Source: Streptomyces tendae (GTDB lineage Bacteria > Actinomycetota > Actinomycetes > Streptomycetales > Streptomycetaceae). From it: a DNA stretch of 64,000 nucleotides. The stretch covers positions 930,001-994,000 of the forward strand of contig NZ_BMUY01000001.1 in assembly GCF_014650435.1 (NCBI RefSeq), written 5' to 3'. Position numbers and translations under genes: made by a program. The notes under the pieces were generated by a model. The model had not been told where the DNA came from and ran no database searches. It saw only the letters and a list, made by a program, of their open reading frames with translations. This document shows positions 1 through 8,581 of the stretch, piece after piece. The first letter of the stretch is position 1. Each line of letters opens with the position of its first letter.

Positions 1-2160
1 TTTTTTAGCCTCGATATCAAGTTCCGCTGCGGCCTTGACGACTTCTCTTTCAGCATCCAAAGAGAGTTCTTCGAGGCTGCTGGCGGAGCCCGGTCGAGTG
101 TGCAGCGCCAAGACGGACCCACGAATCACTGACTCTACGTCTGCGTAGCCGACAGTGATACCTGCCTCCTGGCACTCACGCAGGGCAGCGATAGCTCGGG
201 CGCTCACTGCGCCAGCCGTTGTGGGCAAGGACTCTGGAATCTGATCGGCCAGCCGACACACGACGATCGAGTCGAGATTCGACGGGTTAGCAGCACTCGA
301 CTTGGTAGTGCTCGTGCTCATCTCAGCCTTAACTGGCTGTACTGCCGTGATTACGAGGCCAGCGGCCTCCAGTGCCCTGACCAATTCGATCCACCCAGCA
401 ATTCGTGCTTGGTGGAATGTGAAGGCGAGGAGGCCGCTCGGTTTGAGAATGCGGGCGCATTCTTTCCAGACGGCGGCAATCGCACGCCCGAAGTCACCAG
501 GGTCGGCGGACTGTACTTCTTCCGGATTACGTGTCGTCCCAACAGCAGTCGGGTACTCCTCGAACGGTCGCACTTGGCGGAGCCAGGCATGGAAGAAGTC
601 GGCAAGTTCGCTGTAGTGGACGTTATCCATGAATGGTGGATCGGTGATGACCAGTTCCACCGATTCTTCTGCCAAATCGAAGGATGCTGACGATCCAAAC
701 CGCACGTATGCGCTGGACCGTTGTTGCTCAAGATCTTCTGCATTTCCGAGCCTCAGCGACAAGGGCATGGAAAGGCCAAAGACTCGTTCCGGCTTTCCAT
801 CGACTGGAACCAAGTCGTGTGGTTTTTGCTTGTACTCCCAAGCTCTAAGGATTCGCGATTGGTACAGCGTTGAGAAGGCACCGGAAGACTGGGGTGTTCC
901 CCAAGGGTGTGCCTCCAAGGGCGTTCGCTCCGGTTTGAGTACATGATTCGAGAACATGTGGCGCACAGCGCCCGTTCCCTCACCCTTAAAAGAGCAGAAC
1001 AGGTTATTGAACTCTAGTACACCCGAAAAGAGCGCAGCCAGTGCTTCGCGTTCCGGACTTGGATCTAGATCTCGGATTGCCGATCCGAGCAGGCCCATGC
1101 TGTACAGTTGACGGGCATTGAAGAATTGCTTCCACTCGCGATAGTTCCAGCGAATCGCCTGGCGAGTATTGTAGCCGTCATCTAGCGCGCCAGCTGGCAG
1201 GACGAGATTCGATCCTTGCTCTGCGAGGAGCTTCTCAGTCCTTTCGTACAAAGCGATGTCGAACTCATCGATTGGTTCGTAGCGGCGTGAACCGTCGTCC
1301 GCAAGTACCTGCTTTGCGTACATGCGCATTTTCGGCGGTTGATCGCCGAGTGAGTCGAGCACTTTCGATACATGTCCCTGATGGCACGTCATCGTCGCGC
1401 GATTGACAGGCCCCGTCAGGCTTGATACCTGCCCGCAGGTTCCACACTCGATCTGCTGATCAGTGAGGACATTGACGATCTCAACTGCGTGACACCTAGG
1501 GCAAGTTGCCTTACTGTTCGGATACTTCTTCGGATAGGCGTGTTGCGCGAAGACATACCTGCTGAACAGCTCGACAGGAGGCGAACTCGTCGGGCATTGC
1601 GGACAGTGCGCCAAAGCGACCCAGAAATAGTAAAGGACCGTACGCCCGTGCTTATCGCGATGTACTTCGTCGATGTCACGACGGACTCTAGCCTCGACTT
1701 GCTTATAGGCACTTTCCAAGTGAGCCAGGTCCCACGAAGCCAATGCTTGCCGCTGCACTAGGGTGGCCACGGGATTGATATCCCGGCCAATCACCTTGGC
1801 GCCGAGCTTGGCAGCCTCGGCTAGCGTTGTCCCTGAGCCGGCAAAGGGGTCGCATACAACAAGGCCGTCGAGACGGAGGGCGTTGCTGTAACACCTGATA
1901 GCGTTTGGCTCGTCTTCAGCGACAGCAGCGGCGAGAATTCCCCTGAAGACTGAGCCGAGCCGCTGCGCCCACCACTTGTGCGTATGCGTTGCCGGGCGGT
2001 GTACTTCCTTACGCCAAGACTCGCGCTCAGCTGCAGCGGATACCAGCCCTGCGGGGAAAGCTGCCTCCAACGCAGTTACACGAGGCACAGCGGTCCTTGA
2101 GATCTGTGCTGGCCCCTCGTGGTTCGCGCCGAACATGCTCTCTTGCTCGAAGATCGTCAC
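1..2160 (-). CDS. DNA adenine methylase with zinc ribbon (partial, 3' end outside window)
   Basis: The minus-strand frame is open from GTG at 2158-2160 to the window edge (720 codons). It has the SAM-binding motif DPFAGSGTT (residues 104-112) and the catalytic DPPF motif (507-510), followed by NVHYSELADFFHAWLR, typical of the COG1743/DUF1156 family of N6-adenine methylases. Between them lie three CxxC pairs (186/189, 220/223, 239/242), a zinc-ribbon arrangement. The usual long DUF1156 N-terminus is not seen; a stop lies about 24 codons upstream of the GTG. GGAGGAG immediately precedes the start. It is probably co-transcribed with the HEPN gene 253 bp upstream and likely marks self DNA in a defence system. 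The target site cannot be deduced. Confidence 0.85.
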   Translation of the reverse strand, partial: MTIFEQESMFGANHEGPAQISRTAVPRVTALEAAFPAGLVSAAAERESWRKEVHRPATHTHKWWAQRLGSVFRGILAAAVAEDEPNAIRCYSNALRLDGLVVCDPFAGSGTTLAEAAKLGAKVIGRDINPVATLVQRQALASWDLAHLESAYKQVEARVRRDIDEVHRDKHGRTVLYYFWVALAHCPQCPTSSPPVELFSRYVFAQHAYPKKYPNSKATCPRCHAVEIVNVLTDQQIECGTCGQVSSLTGPVNRATMTCHQGHVSKVLDSLGDQPPKMRMYAKQVLADDGSRRYEPIDEFDIALYERTEKLLAEQGSNLVLPAGALDDGYNTRQAIRWNYREWKQFFNARQLYSMGLLGSAIRDLDPSPEREALAALFSGVLEFNNLFCSFKGEGTGAVRHMFSNHVLKPERTPLEAHPWGTPQSSGAFSTLYQSRILRAWEYKQKPHDLVPVDGKPERVFGLSMPLSLRLGNAEDLEQQRSSAYVRFGSSASFDLAEESVELVITDPPFMDNVHYSELADFFHAWLRQVRPFEEYPTAVGTTRNPEEVQSADPGDFGRAIAAVWKECARILKPSGLLAFTFHQARIAGWIELVRALEAAGLVITAVQPVKAEMSTSTTKSSAANPSNLDSIVVCRLADQIPESLPTTAGAVSARAIAALRECQEAGITVGYADVESVIRGSVLALHTRPGSASSLEELSLDAEREVVKAAAELDIEAKK

Positions 2161-2413
2161 TTGCTCCTCCAGGATCGATCCAAGTATCTCCTGTCGCAGT
2201 GTGTGGTGGGAACCACCCGCGGCACGGGACTACAAGGACGACAGACCGGAGCGCGGCCTGCTGAGGTGCTCTGCCAGGCCACGCTCCTTTCCTGGGTCAA
2301 CCGTTCGGTTGGGGCGGAGATTGAGGAGTCGTCAAGGGAGGCCGGCACTGGCCAGCTACTACCGCTGCCCAGCGAGTGATCGTTGCGACACGTCGCCTCC
2401 AGGGAGAAGATCG
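2161..2413. other. Intergenic gap between HEPN and methylase genes
   Basis: There is no convincing gene on either strand here. The minus-strand methylase frame is closed by TAG near 2230, which sets the upstream limit of that gene. The ribosome-binding site of the methylase (GGAGGAG) is at about 2164-2170. Short plus-strand frames look like chance frames. Confidence 0.5.
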
Positions 2414-3442
2414 CTATTGAAGTGCTCTGAAATCATCGTCGTACAGTATCTCCGCAACTTCGAGTGAGATGGTTGAGATTCTGCCGCCAAACTTAACCGG
2501 AGGGTCAACCGTTAGACCCACTACCTTTTCTTTGTCGCGCATGGACTCTATGAGAATCGAATCAGCCGAGACCGATTCATCCTGCAGAGAAGTGATTCGC
2601 GCTGCGCGAAGACGCTGCGTTTTCTTTTCAATCCCGAACAAGACCTCACCTACCGATAGCTCTGCAGAGCTTAGCTTTACGAGGTGGGCCTGCGCCTTAT
2701 CGAAATAGTTCGTAACGTATCCCACATCTGAGGACTCGATGGTGGCGAAAGTCGTTTTCCGCAACTCGTCGAAAAGGGAGGTAACCAGCCGCTTTAAAGC
2801 CTCAGCAACTCCCGACAAAACGTCAGGCTCTAGCAGATCGGTGTAATCACCGTGCGAGATCTCGTTTCGTCGATTGACAAGATCTAGCAGCAGGCCATCC
2901 AGGTCGCTGTAGATCCCGTTAAGGACACCGTCGTCGAATGTATCGTGATTGAGTGCTTTAGTGATGGCGTCCAGCGATACGTTTACACGCCCGAACATTT
3001 CGGACAGGATAGGGAACTTCAGGTTGTTGTCATGATAACTTAGCGCGGTTCCGCTTATCTTGAAACCTGCTCCGCCATCCAAGCATGACGCCAAGCATCT
3101 GACCATGTTGTCTGTGTCGTCGCGACTCAAGCGTCCGCCACTGTCACGATTCAAGAGCTTACGCGCCTGCTCGTCATGCGCTTTGCGAATAGCTTCGGGC
3201 ACATGGCCGTAATCTCTATAGAGGATGTTCGTGATACTTGCGAACTTCTTGATAGTGTCGTCGACGAACTGCTCTAGTGCGCCGTACATGTTAATGATGA
3301 CGCCGGAATAGATGAGCCGTCGCCATTCCGCGCTGCGTGCGTCAGGCAGCTTTTCGGGCATCGTGCGCAAGTTCTGGTCAAACTGGAGCACGGACAAAAC
3401 TTCATCGAACCGAGCCACGGCGGATCTCAGAACCAGGTGCAT
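2414..3442 (-). CDS. HEPN-domain protein, predicted RNase (MAE_28990-like)
   Basis: The product is a 342-aa, largely helical protein. The segment RRNEISHG (residues 191-198) matches the HEPN RX4-6H catalytic motif, with R192 and H197 as the predicted catalytic pair. The length and an N-terminal helical half containing a YGALEQFVDD-like segment resemble the MAE_28990/MAE_18760 HEPN family, often found in defence islands. The ATG start follows a GAGGTG site only 9 nt after the stop of the DUF262 gene, so the two are almost certainly co-translated. HEPN effectors usually cleave RNA on infection. No neighbouring antitoxin such as a minimal nucleotidyltransferase is present, so the DUF262 protein may control it (inference). 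Confidence 0.8.
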   Translation of the reverse strand: MHLVLRSAVARFDEVLSVLQFDQNLRTMPEKLPDARSAEWRRLIYSGVIINMYGALEQFVDDTIKKFASITNILYRDYGHVPEAIRKAHDEQARKLLNRDSGGRLSRDDTDNMVRCLASCLDGGAGFKISGTALSYHDNNLKFPILSEMFGRVNVSLDAITKALNHDTFDDGVLNGIYSDLDGLLLDLVNRRNEISHGDYTDLLEPDVLSGVAEALKRLVTSLFDELRKTTFATIESSDVGYVTNYFDKAQAHLVKLSSAELSVGEVLFGIEKKTQRLRAARITSLQDESVSADSILIESMRDKEKVVGLTVDPPVKFGGRISTISLEVAEILYDDDFRALQ

Positions 3443-3451
3443 AACTGCACC

Positions 3452-4726
3452 TCAAATCAAGTGGGCGTCGAGGAAGCCTAGATAGAGCCTATTTCGCTCT
3501 TCCAGGTCCCTAGAGTTCACTTTCCGTCCGTCAATCCTGTCTCCGTTCTCCTTGTAAAATCTAGGAAGGTCCGCTGCAATCGCACTGCTCTTCTCCACCA
3601 ATGCCTCTGCGGCGGAAAGTCGCTGACTGAACGCGAGCATCAATGGCTCGTATGCCACGACCGCCGGCTCTTCGATCCACTGCCAAGAACCCCGCCGGAA
3701 GCGGTACAGCCAAAATGCCTTCTCGCCCAACACCTGTTCAACTAGATCAGCAGTCTGGATGAAAAGTTCACGTAGTTCCTCGATGAGTTCTTCGCTGTAA
3801 CGGTTGGCGGCGCTCAAGTATGAGTCGAGGTAGCCCCGGAGATTCCGGCGTGGCCCGACCCCGCCTGCCAGCCGCTGACGATAAGCGAAGAAGCGCAAGA
3901 CCAATTCTACGTCGTACATAGATCGGTAAAAGGGGTGTGCGGAAAGAGAGTCTTCCTCTCCCTCGGCCGCTCCTTCGGGGGCCGTGATCCCCCACAGGCG
4001 GCGAAAACTTGGCGTGTCCGCCAGATCCAAGCAAAGCCGGTTCATGCGACCTGGAAGGAGAGCATTGCGGGACTCTTGGGGCGTCAGGTCGACGCCTCCG
4101 CTGTTGATGCGTTCGAAGACTAGTTGCTTTAGGAGATCTGCTTCCTCGGGTGTTTTCCCGGTTTCATGAAGCAACACTACGGCACTGAGGTACCGTCGAC
4201 CGATGATGCGTCGAGTTACGTCATCGATCGAAGAGAAAGATTTTCCGTTTAGGTCTGGGAAGTATTCAAGATCCTGAAGCTCGTACGTGTCCTTAAAAAA
4301 TTCGGAAATCGCCGTGAGTCGTTGAAGGCCATCCATGACCTCGAACCGGCTCAGCTCGGCTTCGTAGAGGAAGATTGGCGGAATGGGGACATTGAGCATA
4401 ATTGACTCAATGAGTCGAGACCTTTTCGAAACGTCCCACCGGTGGCGCCGCTGGAAGTCCGGATTCAAATTCCATTCATCGCTGCTTACGAGGTCGGGAA
4501 TCTGGGCAACTTGATAGCGCGCTTGTTCGGTAACGATTCTGAAGTCGGTCTGCCCGCGACGAACGATATTTTCCCTCTCAGGGAAACTTTGAAGCACGGA
4601 TGTCGGCGGGGCGGTGAAGTCGATCTTTTCGCCGGGCAGGAGGTCAAGCCCCGCGTTGTCGCCGGCGGCTTCAGCTCCCTCAGTTGAAGCCCAGTCATTC
4701 AAGTCCAGTTGCCGGGACGAAGACAT
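3452..4726 (-). CDS. DUF262 (ParB/GmrS-like) protein
   Basis: The product is a 424-aa protein with the DUF262 signature: FQRRHRW (91-97), a PIPPIFLYE segment (about 114-122), DGLQR (132-136) and a later FERINSGGVDLTPQE stretch. In the GmrSD restriction enzyme the DUF262 part binds and hydrolyses nucleotide. Here there is no HNH nuclease domain of the GmrD type, and the downstream partner is a HEPN protein instead. The ATG at 4724-4726 is chosen because it follows a GAGGGG stretch; an in-frame TTG 66 nt upstream has no visible ribosome-binding site. The gene heads a tight pair with the HEPN gene. The DUF262 assignment is confident; the biochemical role is inferred. Confidence 0.85.
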   Translation of the reverse strand: MSSSRQLDLNDWASTEGAEAAGDNAGLDLLPGEKIDFTAPPTSVLQSFPERENIVRRGQTDFRIVTEQARYQVAQIPDLVSSDEWNLNPDFQRRHRWDVSKRSRLIESIMLNVPIPPIFLYEAELSRFEVMDGLQRLTAISEFFKDTYELQDLEYFPDLNGKSFSSIDDVTRRIIGRRYLSAVVLLHETGKTPEEADLLKQLVFERINSGGVDLTPQESRNALLPGRMNRLCLDLADTPSFRRLWGITAPEGAAEGEEDSLSAHPFYRSMYDVELVLRFFAYRQRLAGGVGPRRNLRGYLDSYLSAANRYSEELIEELRELFIQTADLVEQVLGEKAFWLYRFRRGSWQWIEEPAVVAYEPLMLAFSQRLSAAEALVEKSSAIAADLPRFYKENGDRIDGRKVNSRDLEERNRLYLGFLDAHLI

Positions 4727-4880
4727 GCCCTTAGTTTCCCCTCGGTCGTTCGTCTGCTCGTAGCGGGTTTGGCGTCTGTGGCCAGCGATCAATTTCGTTG
4801 ACAGTCACCCCCCGGCACGATGCCCGGTTAGCGCACAGCAGCTGTCGGCAACCAGCCTGGGACCGACTCGAGTTGTGACC

Positions 4881-4928
4881 GTTCGTTGCAGCCTGCAGCG
4901 AACCTGAGGGTAACCGTCAGAGGTTATC
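4881..4928. promoter_or_regulatory. Two tandem palindromes upstream of the DUF262-HEPN operon
   Basis: The first is an 11-bp arm GTTCGTTGCAG (4881-4891) against CTGCAGCGAAC (4893-4903) around a single central base, with 10 of 11 positions matching. The second is GGTAACC (4909-4915) and GGTTATC (4922-4928) with a 6-bp centre and one mismatch. A one-base centre cannot fold as RNA at the tip, so protein-binding DNA operators are more likely than a terminator. They lie about 155-205 bp upstream of the DUF262 start. Confidence 0.45.
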
Positions 4929-4979
4929 GGCGGAAGAGCTGCATTCACCGTCGCCCGCGGCTGTTCGTCCGGGTTGCCA

Positions 4980-5375
4980 TCAACCGCTGACGTTAGGGCT
5001 GTGGGGCTCAGTGTGCTCATGCCACAATCGGATGAGGCTCTCAGTCTGGTGCCCAGTGATGATTCCTGCCTGAGCTGCGAGCTTCGCCGCCTCATTGACG
5101 GGGGCACGCTTCATGCTCAGCATGGCTTCTGCCAACTGGTCGTCGATCCTCGGCGTCCCGTGATGGCCGTACTCAAGGTCTCCGGGCAAGATCCGCGCTT
5201 CGCTGCCGTCGATGTAGTCGGAGCTCCCCCGGGTGATCCGAATGAGGACTCGCTTCGTTCCGAAGCTAACGACCGTACCGTGGGCCCTGTGGTAGCGGCC
5301 CCCCGCGGAGTCAAATGAGGCTCTAACCGTGACGGGATCCCCTGGAGCGAGGGTCTTGCCATTTCGATCGTGCAC
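4980..5375 (-). CDS. 131-aa protein of unknown function
   Basis: No family is recognised. The first 65 residues look like a small beta-barrel (GDPVTVRA..., GTVVSF, RVLIRI, ARILPGDLEY), reminiscent of SH3/KOW-type folds. The last 50 are predicted helical. The GTG start at 5373-5375 is preceded by an AGGAAGG site. It lies upstream of the DUF262-HEPN-methylase genes on the same strand, separated by 253 bp holding two palindromes. It could be a regulator or accessory part of that cassette (inference from position only). Confidence 0.55.
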   Translation of the reverse strand: MHDRNGKTLAPGDPVTVRASFDSAGGRYHRAHGTVVSFGTKRVLIRITRGSSDYIDGSEARILPGDLEYGHHGTPRIDDQLAEAMLSMKRAPVNEAAKLAAQAGIITGHQTESLIRLWHEHTEPHSPNVSG

Positions 5376-5931
5376 GCTGCCGAGTCCTTCCTAGTTGCCC
5401 TGGAGTCACGCTATCCGCCTAGTGGTTGCTGCACTGCTGCAACCCATCACTCACCCCGGCTCCCATCCCGTCCGCCGTCGACCCACACTCCGTGGAGCGG
5501 GCGTGGTCCATGGCGTCCAGGTGGAGCGCGCCACTGTACGAACGACCTGGACGCCATGAGCCGCGTCTGCTCGGCTTTGCCTGGGTCGACGGTGGACGGG
5601 ATGGGAGCTCCCCGCGCACGCCCCCACGGACTCGCAGTCGGCGACGGTGCCCCCTCCATCCCGGTGCCGGCCGATCCCCCGCCGGAGGCATGGTTCTGAC
5701 CGTGGCCGCGGTATGCGGTGATCGACTTATGGCCTCCGGTCGTATCCACATGTGGGCGCGCGTCGGCGCAGCGCGGGCGGAGCGGGCCGGAGGCAGGAGC
5801 GGCGCCCGCAGCGGAGCCGGGAAGCGCGCCCGGCGGAGCGGAGCGCAGCCGGGGCTTGAGCTCCCGAATGGGGAATTGCGAGTGTGGCGGAGCGACTTCC
5901 GGACTTGGCTGCGGCAGTTGGAGACGGCAGC
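5376..5931. other. Intergenic region between accessory gene and integrase
   Basis: The stretch is very GC-rich with no believable gene on either strand. It holds a GGTTGC/GCAACC inverted repeat at about 5424-5444, just upstream of the minus-strand unknown gene, and a 150-bp imperfect inverted repeat (5459-5608, listed separately). No excisionase-like gene was found before the integrase. Confidence 0.5.
5459..5608. repeat. 150-bp imperfect inverted repeat
   Basis: The outer arms 5459-5485 and 5582-5608 are 27 nt each and match at 26 positions when one is reverse-complemented. The inner arms 5509-5522 (CATGGCGTCCAGGT) and 5545-5558 match perfectly at 14 nt. The intervening 23-nt segments on each side are equal in length but diverged. 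The spacer between inner arms is 22 nt. The geometry suggests a once larger palindrome, such as a small transposable element, an attachment or recombination site, or a structured RNA. Confidence 0.65.
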
Positions 5932-7305
5932 GTGAAGTCGCTCGACGTAAAGGTCTGGAGTGTCCGTAAGCGGGACACAAAGACGCCATCCTACGGAGTG
6001 CGCTGGTCAGTGGCTGGCAACGTGTTCTCGGAGTCTTTCCGTACGAAGGCCCTCGCAGACCACTACCGAACCAAGCTCATGCGTGCGATGCGTGATGGTG
6101 AGGAGTTCGACACGAGGACTGGTCTCCCAGCGTCGATGGAAGAGACGAAATCGGCGGTGTCTTGGTACGACTTCGCGCTTCGGTACCTCGCGATTAAGTG
6201 GCCGCATGATGCACCCAACACGCGCGACGGCATTAACGAATCGCTCACGAGCGTGACCATGCAGCTACTCGGTGAGCGTCCCAGTCGGCCCTCTGACGAG
6301 ACGATCCGCAAGGCACTCCGCAACTGGGCTTTCGTGCTGCCCGGGCCGAACGACCGCGAAGTCCCGGATGACGTGCGAAACGTTCTTCATTGGGTGTCCA
6401 AAGCATCTCGGCCGCTCGCTGATCTCGCCGAACCTGCCACGGCTCGCACCGTGCTCGACTCCCTGAAACTCAAGCTCGACGGAACAGCCGCTGCGGCGGA
6501 AACCGTACGGCGTAAACGCCGGCCCCTCGTCAACGCTGCGAACTAGGCAGTCGACCTGGGGGAGCTACGGGAGAACCCGATCACGGCCGTTCGCTGGCAG
6601 AAGCCCAAGGTGTCCAACCAGGTTGATCCGCGGGTAGTCGCCAATCCGGAGCAAGCTCGGAACCTCCTGGCGGCGGTCTCCTATGTCGGCGGGTACCGGC
6701 GTGCACGTGGCCGGCGACTCGTGGGTCTGTTCGCCGCCATGTACTTCGGTGGTCTCAGACCAGCGGAAGCGGTGGGCCTCGTCGAGACTGACCTGATCCT
6801 CCCCGAACGCGGCTGGGGCTCCGCGCTGCTTCACCGAACCCGTCCGTCCGTCGGCAAGCAGTGGACCGATTCGGGGGAGACCCATGACGACCGCGGGTTG
6901 AAGAACCGACCGACCGAAGACGTCCGGCCGGTTCCCATTCCGCCGCACCTCGTCGCCGTGCTCCGCGAGCACCTGGCCACCTTCGGGACGGCGGACGACG
7001 GGCGGCTGTTCTTCAGTGAGAAGGGCGCGGTCGTCCCTTCCTCGACCTACTACCGCGTGTGGCAGGAGGCACGGCTGATTGGGCTTCCGCCGGCAATCGC
7101 GGCCTCGCCGCTCGCGAGTCGACCGTACGACCTTCGGCACTCGGCGCTGTCGACGTGGCTCAACGCTGGTGTCGACCCGACCGAAGTCGCCGAGCGCGCC
7201 GGCAACAGTGTCGAGATCCTGCTGACTCGCTATGCGAAGTGCCTCGCCGGACGGCAGGACGTTGCCAACCGCCGCATCGAGGACTTGCTCCGCGAGTACG
7301 AGTGA
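5932..7305 (+). pseudogene. Tyrosine integrase interrupted by in-frame TAG
   Basis: The N-terminal part starts at GTG 5932 with a GGAGA site upstream and has the SAM-like core-binding region of Streptomyces phage/AICE integrases. The catalytic domain shows R276 (GGLRPAEA), R402 in YDLRH (401-403 region), a GNS where many relatives have GHS, and the nucleophile Y434 (RYAKC). The same frame continues through the whole gene, but codon 205 (6544-6546) is TAG, in a segment LVNAAN-stop-AVDLGELRENPI where relatives usually carry a tyrosine. One base change would therefore explain it. Unless the amber codon is read through, full-length integrase is not made. The protein is otherwise complete (about 456 codons). 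Confidence 0.85.
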
Positions 7306-7322
7306 GACATCCCGTACCCAAA

Positions 7323-7355
7323 CTGAGGCTCCAGGCATGCCGCCTGGAGCCTCAG
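7323..7355 (+). terminator. Hairpin terminator after integrase
   Basis: A perfect 14-bp stem (7323-7336 with 7342-7355) with a 5-nt loop begins 17 nt after the integrase stop. There is no long T tract, as is common in Streptomyces. Confidence 0.75.
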
Positions 7356-7494
7356 TCGTTCCATGCCTTACCGGGGGCGGTGCTTCATCCGGAATGAGCG
7401 AGCTCGGCCGCGCTGCTTGCCCCGTGGTCTTGTGGCCCTCTCTCGCTTGCTGCTGGCATGTCGGCAACGTCAATGCGAGAGCACAGGGGGCCGT

Positions 7495-8353
7495 ATGGAG
7501 CTGCGCGTTACGCGCTGGAAGCGGTACGGGCGTGATCGCTTGTATGCCAACCTGTCCGACGGCACTGCGGCCGGTTGGGCAGATGTCATGACGGGGGACA
7601 TCACGGTTTTGCGCGCGGAGTATCACGACGACGTGATCGCCGCGCTCATACAGCACTTACAGCAGCTCACGGAGCCGGTTTCGCCAGACAGGGCGCCCGG
7701 GGTTGCAGAGCGTCTGAGGCTGCCGCCTCTGACGCCGGCGGATGATCTGGCCGTGAACCCTCCCGGGGCCTCCTTGCGTGATCTGCTCGATGAATCCGGA
7801 CCGAGACTGTTGGAGCGAGCGATCGCGCGGGTTCTTCGGCGACCCACTGAATGGGACGCCTGGCGGAAGGGGTTGGAGGGGGAGCGGCGAGTGGGAGCCG
7901 AGCTGAACCGCTTGGGGCGCCACGGTTGGCGTGTCCTGCACTCCATCCCCTTGGCCACCAAAGTGGACATCGATCACTTACTGATCGGGCCTGGTGGGGT
8001 GTTCAGCATCAACACGAAGCACGCACCACCACAAGAAGGCCGTGTGGGTCGGGGACGATTCCGTGAAAGTCGATCACGGCAAACCGGCTCCCTACGCACG
8101 CAAGAGCCGGGCGGAGGCCAACCGGGTAGTCCGGGTGCTTGAGCGCTACTGCGACTTCCCGGTACCGGTGGAGCCGGTGCTCGTCTTCGTCGGTGTCTCT
8201 GAGCTGAAGGTGGTTGCCACACAGCTCACCGTCCGGGTCTATGAGGAGCGCCAGGTAGCGGCACTCGCTCCACTCTCAGGCGTGCTCACGGCTGACCAGG
8301 TGGAGCAGGTGTATGGAGTCGCTCGTCATAGTCAGGCTTGGGCTCGGGCCTGA
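7495..8353 (+). pseudogene. NERD-domain protein, frameshifted
   Basis: The gene starts at ATG 7495 after a GGGGG-rich site. It encodes a NERD (nuclease-related) domain: WRKGLEGERRVGAEL, then VDIDHLLIGPGGVFSINTKH. Straight after NTKH the frame shifts. Positions 8019-8026 carry GCAC twice in tandem, and removing one copy restores NTKHHHKKAVWVGDD and a frame running to TGA at 8351-8353. The gene is therefore broken by a 4-bp duplication. NERD proteins are predicted restriction-like nucleases of unknown substrate. The duplication could also be a sequencing error. Confidence 0.8.
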
Positions 8354-8523
8354 GCCGGCGGCCCCGTGGCGTGACCATCCCAACGGGGTGGGCCGACTGG
8401 AGTTGGTGAGACATCGCCTTTTCCCGGACCTCACCTGCGGCGATGCTCCAAGATCCCGTCCACGCCTCGTCCACAGACCCCGACACACGCCCGCTCCGAG
8501 CGGCATACGCCTGCACATACGCG

Positions 8524-8563
8524 AAGACCCCGGCCTCAGCGTTTCCGCTGGTGACGGGGTCTT
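8524..8563. terminator. Hairpin downstream of tRNA-Arg
   Basis: AAGACCCCG (8524-8532) pairs with CGGGGTCTT (8555-8563), and an inner CAGCG/CGCTG extends the stem. It lies 19 nt beyond the 3' end of the minus-strand tRNA and probably ends its transcript; it may also stop transcription from the left. Confidence 0.65.
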
Positions 8564-8581
8564 TGGGCACCTAATCCGTGG

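Larger units (their letters stand above)
1..8581. mobile_element. Accessory island remnant left of tRNA-Arg
   Basis: This stretch holds a methylase, a HEPN protein, a DUF262 protein, a broken tyrosine integrase and a broken NERD gene, and stops abruptly at the 3' end of tRNA-Arg(CCG). Everything to the right is conserved Streptomyces core. Base and codon use in the first 5 kb is less GC-biased than in the core. Integrases of the actinobacterial AICE type insert at tRNA 3' ends, and from memory S. coelicolor carries such an element beside the same tRNA. The left end and its attachment repeat lie outside the window, so the extent is inferred. No copy of the tRNA 3' end was seen elsewhere in positions 1-8580. 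Confidence 0.6.

Noticed and set aside
5370..5989. Several short open frames on both strands between the unknown gene and the integrase
   Set aside because: They overlap each other and the 150-bp inverted repeat, lack ribosome-binding sites and are Arg/Pro/Gly-rich, as expected by chance in this composition.
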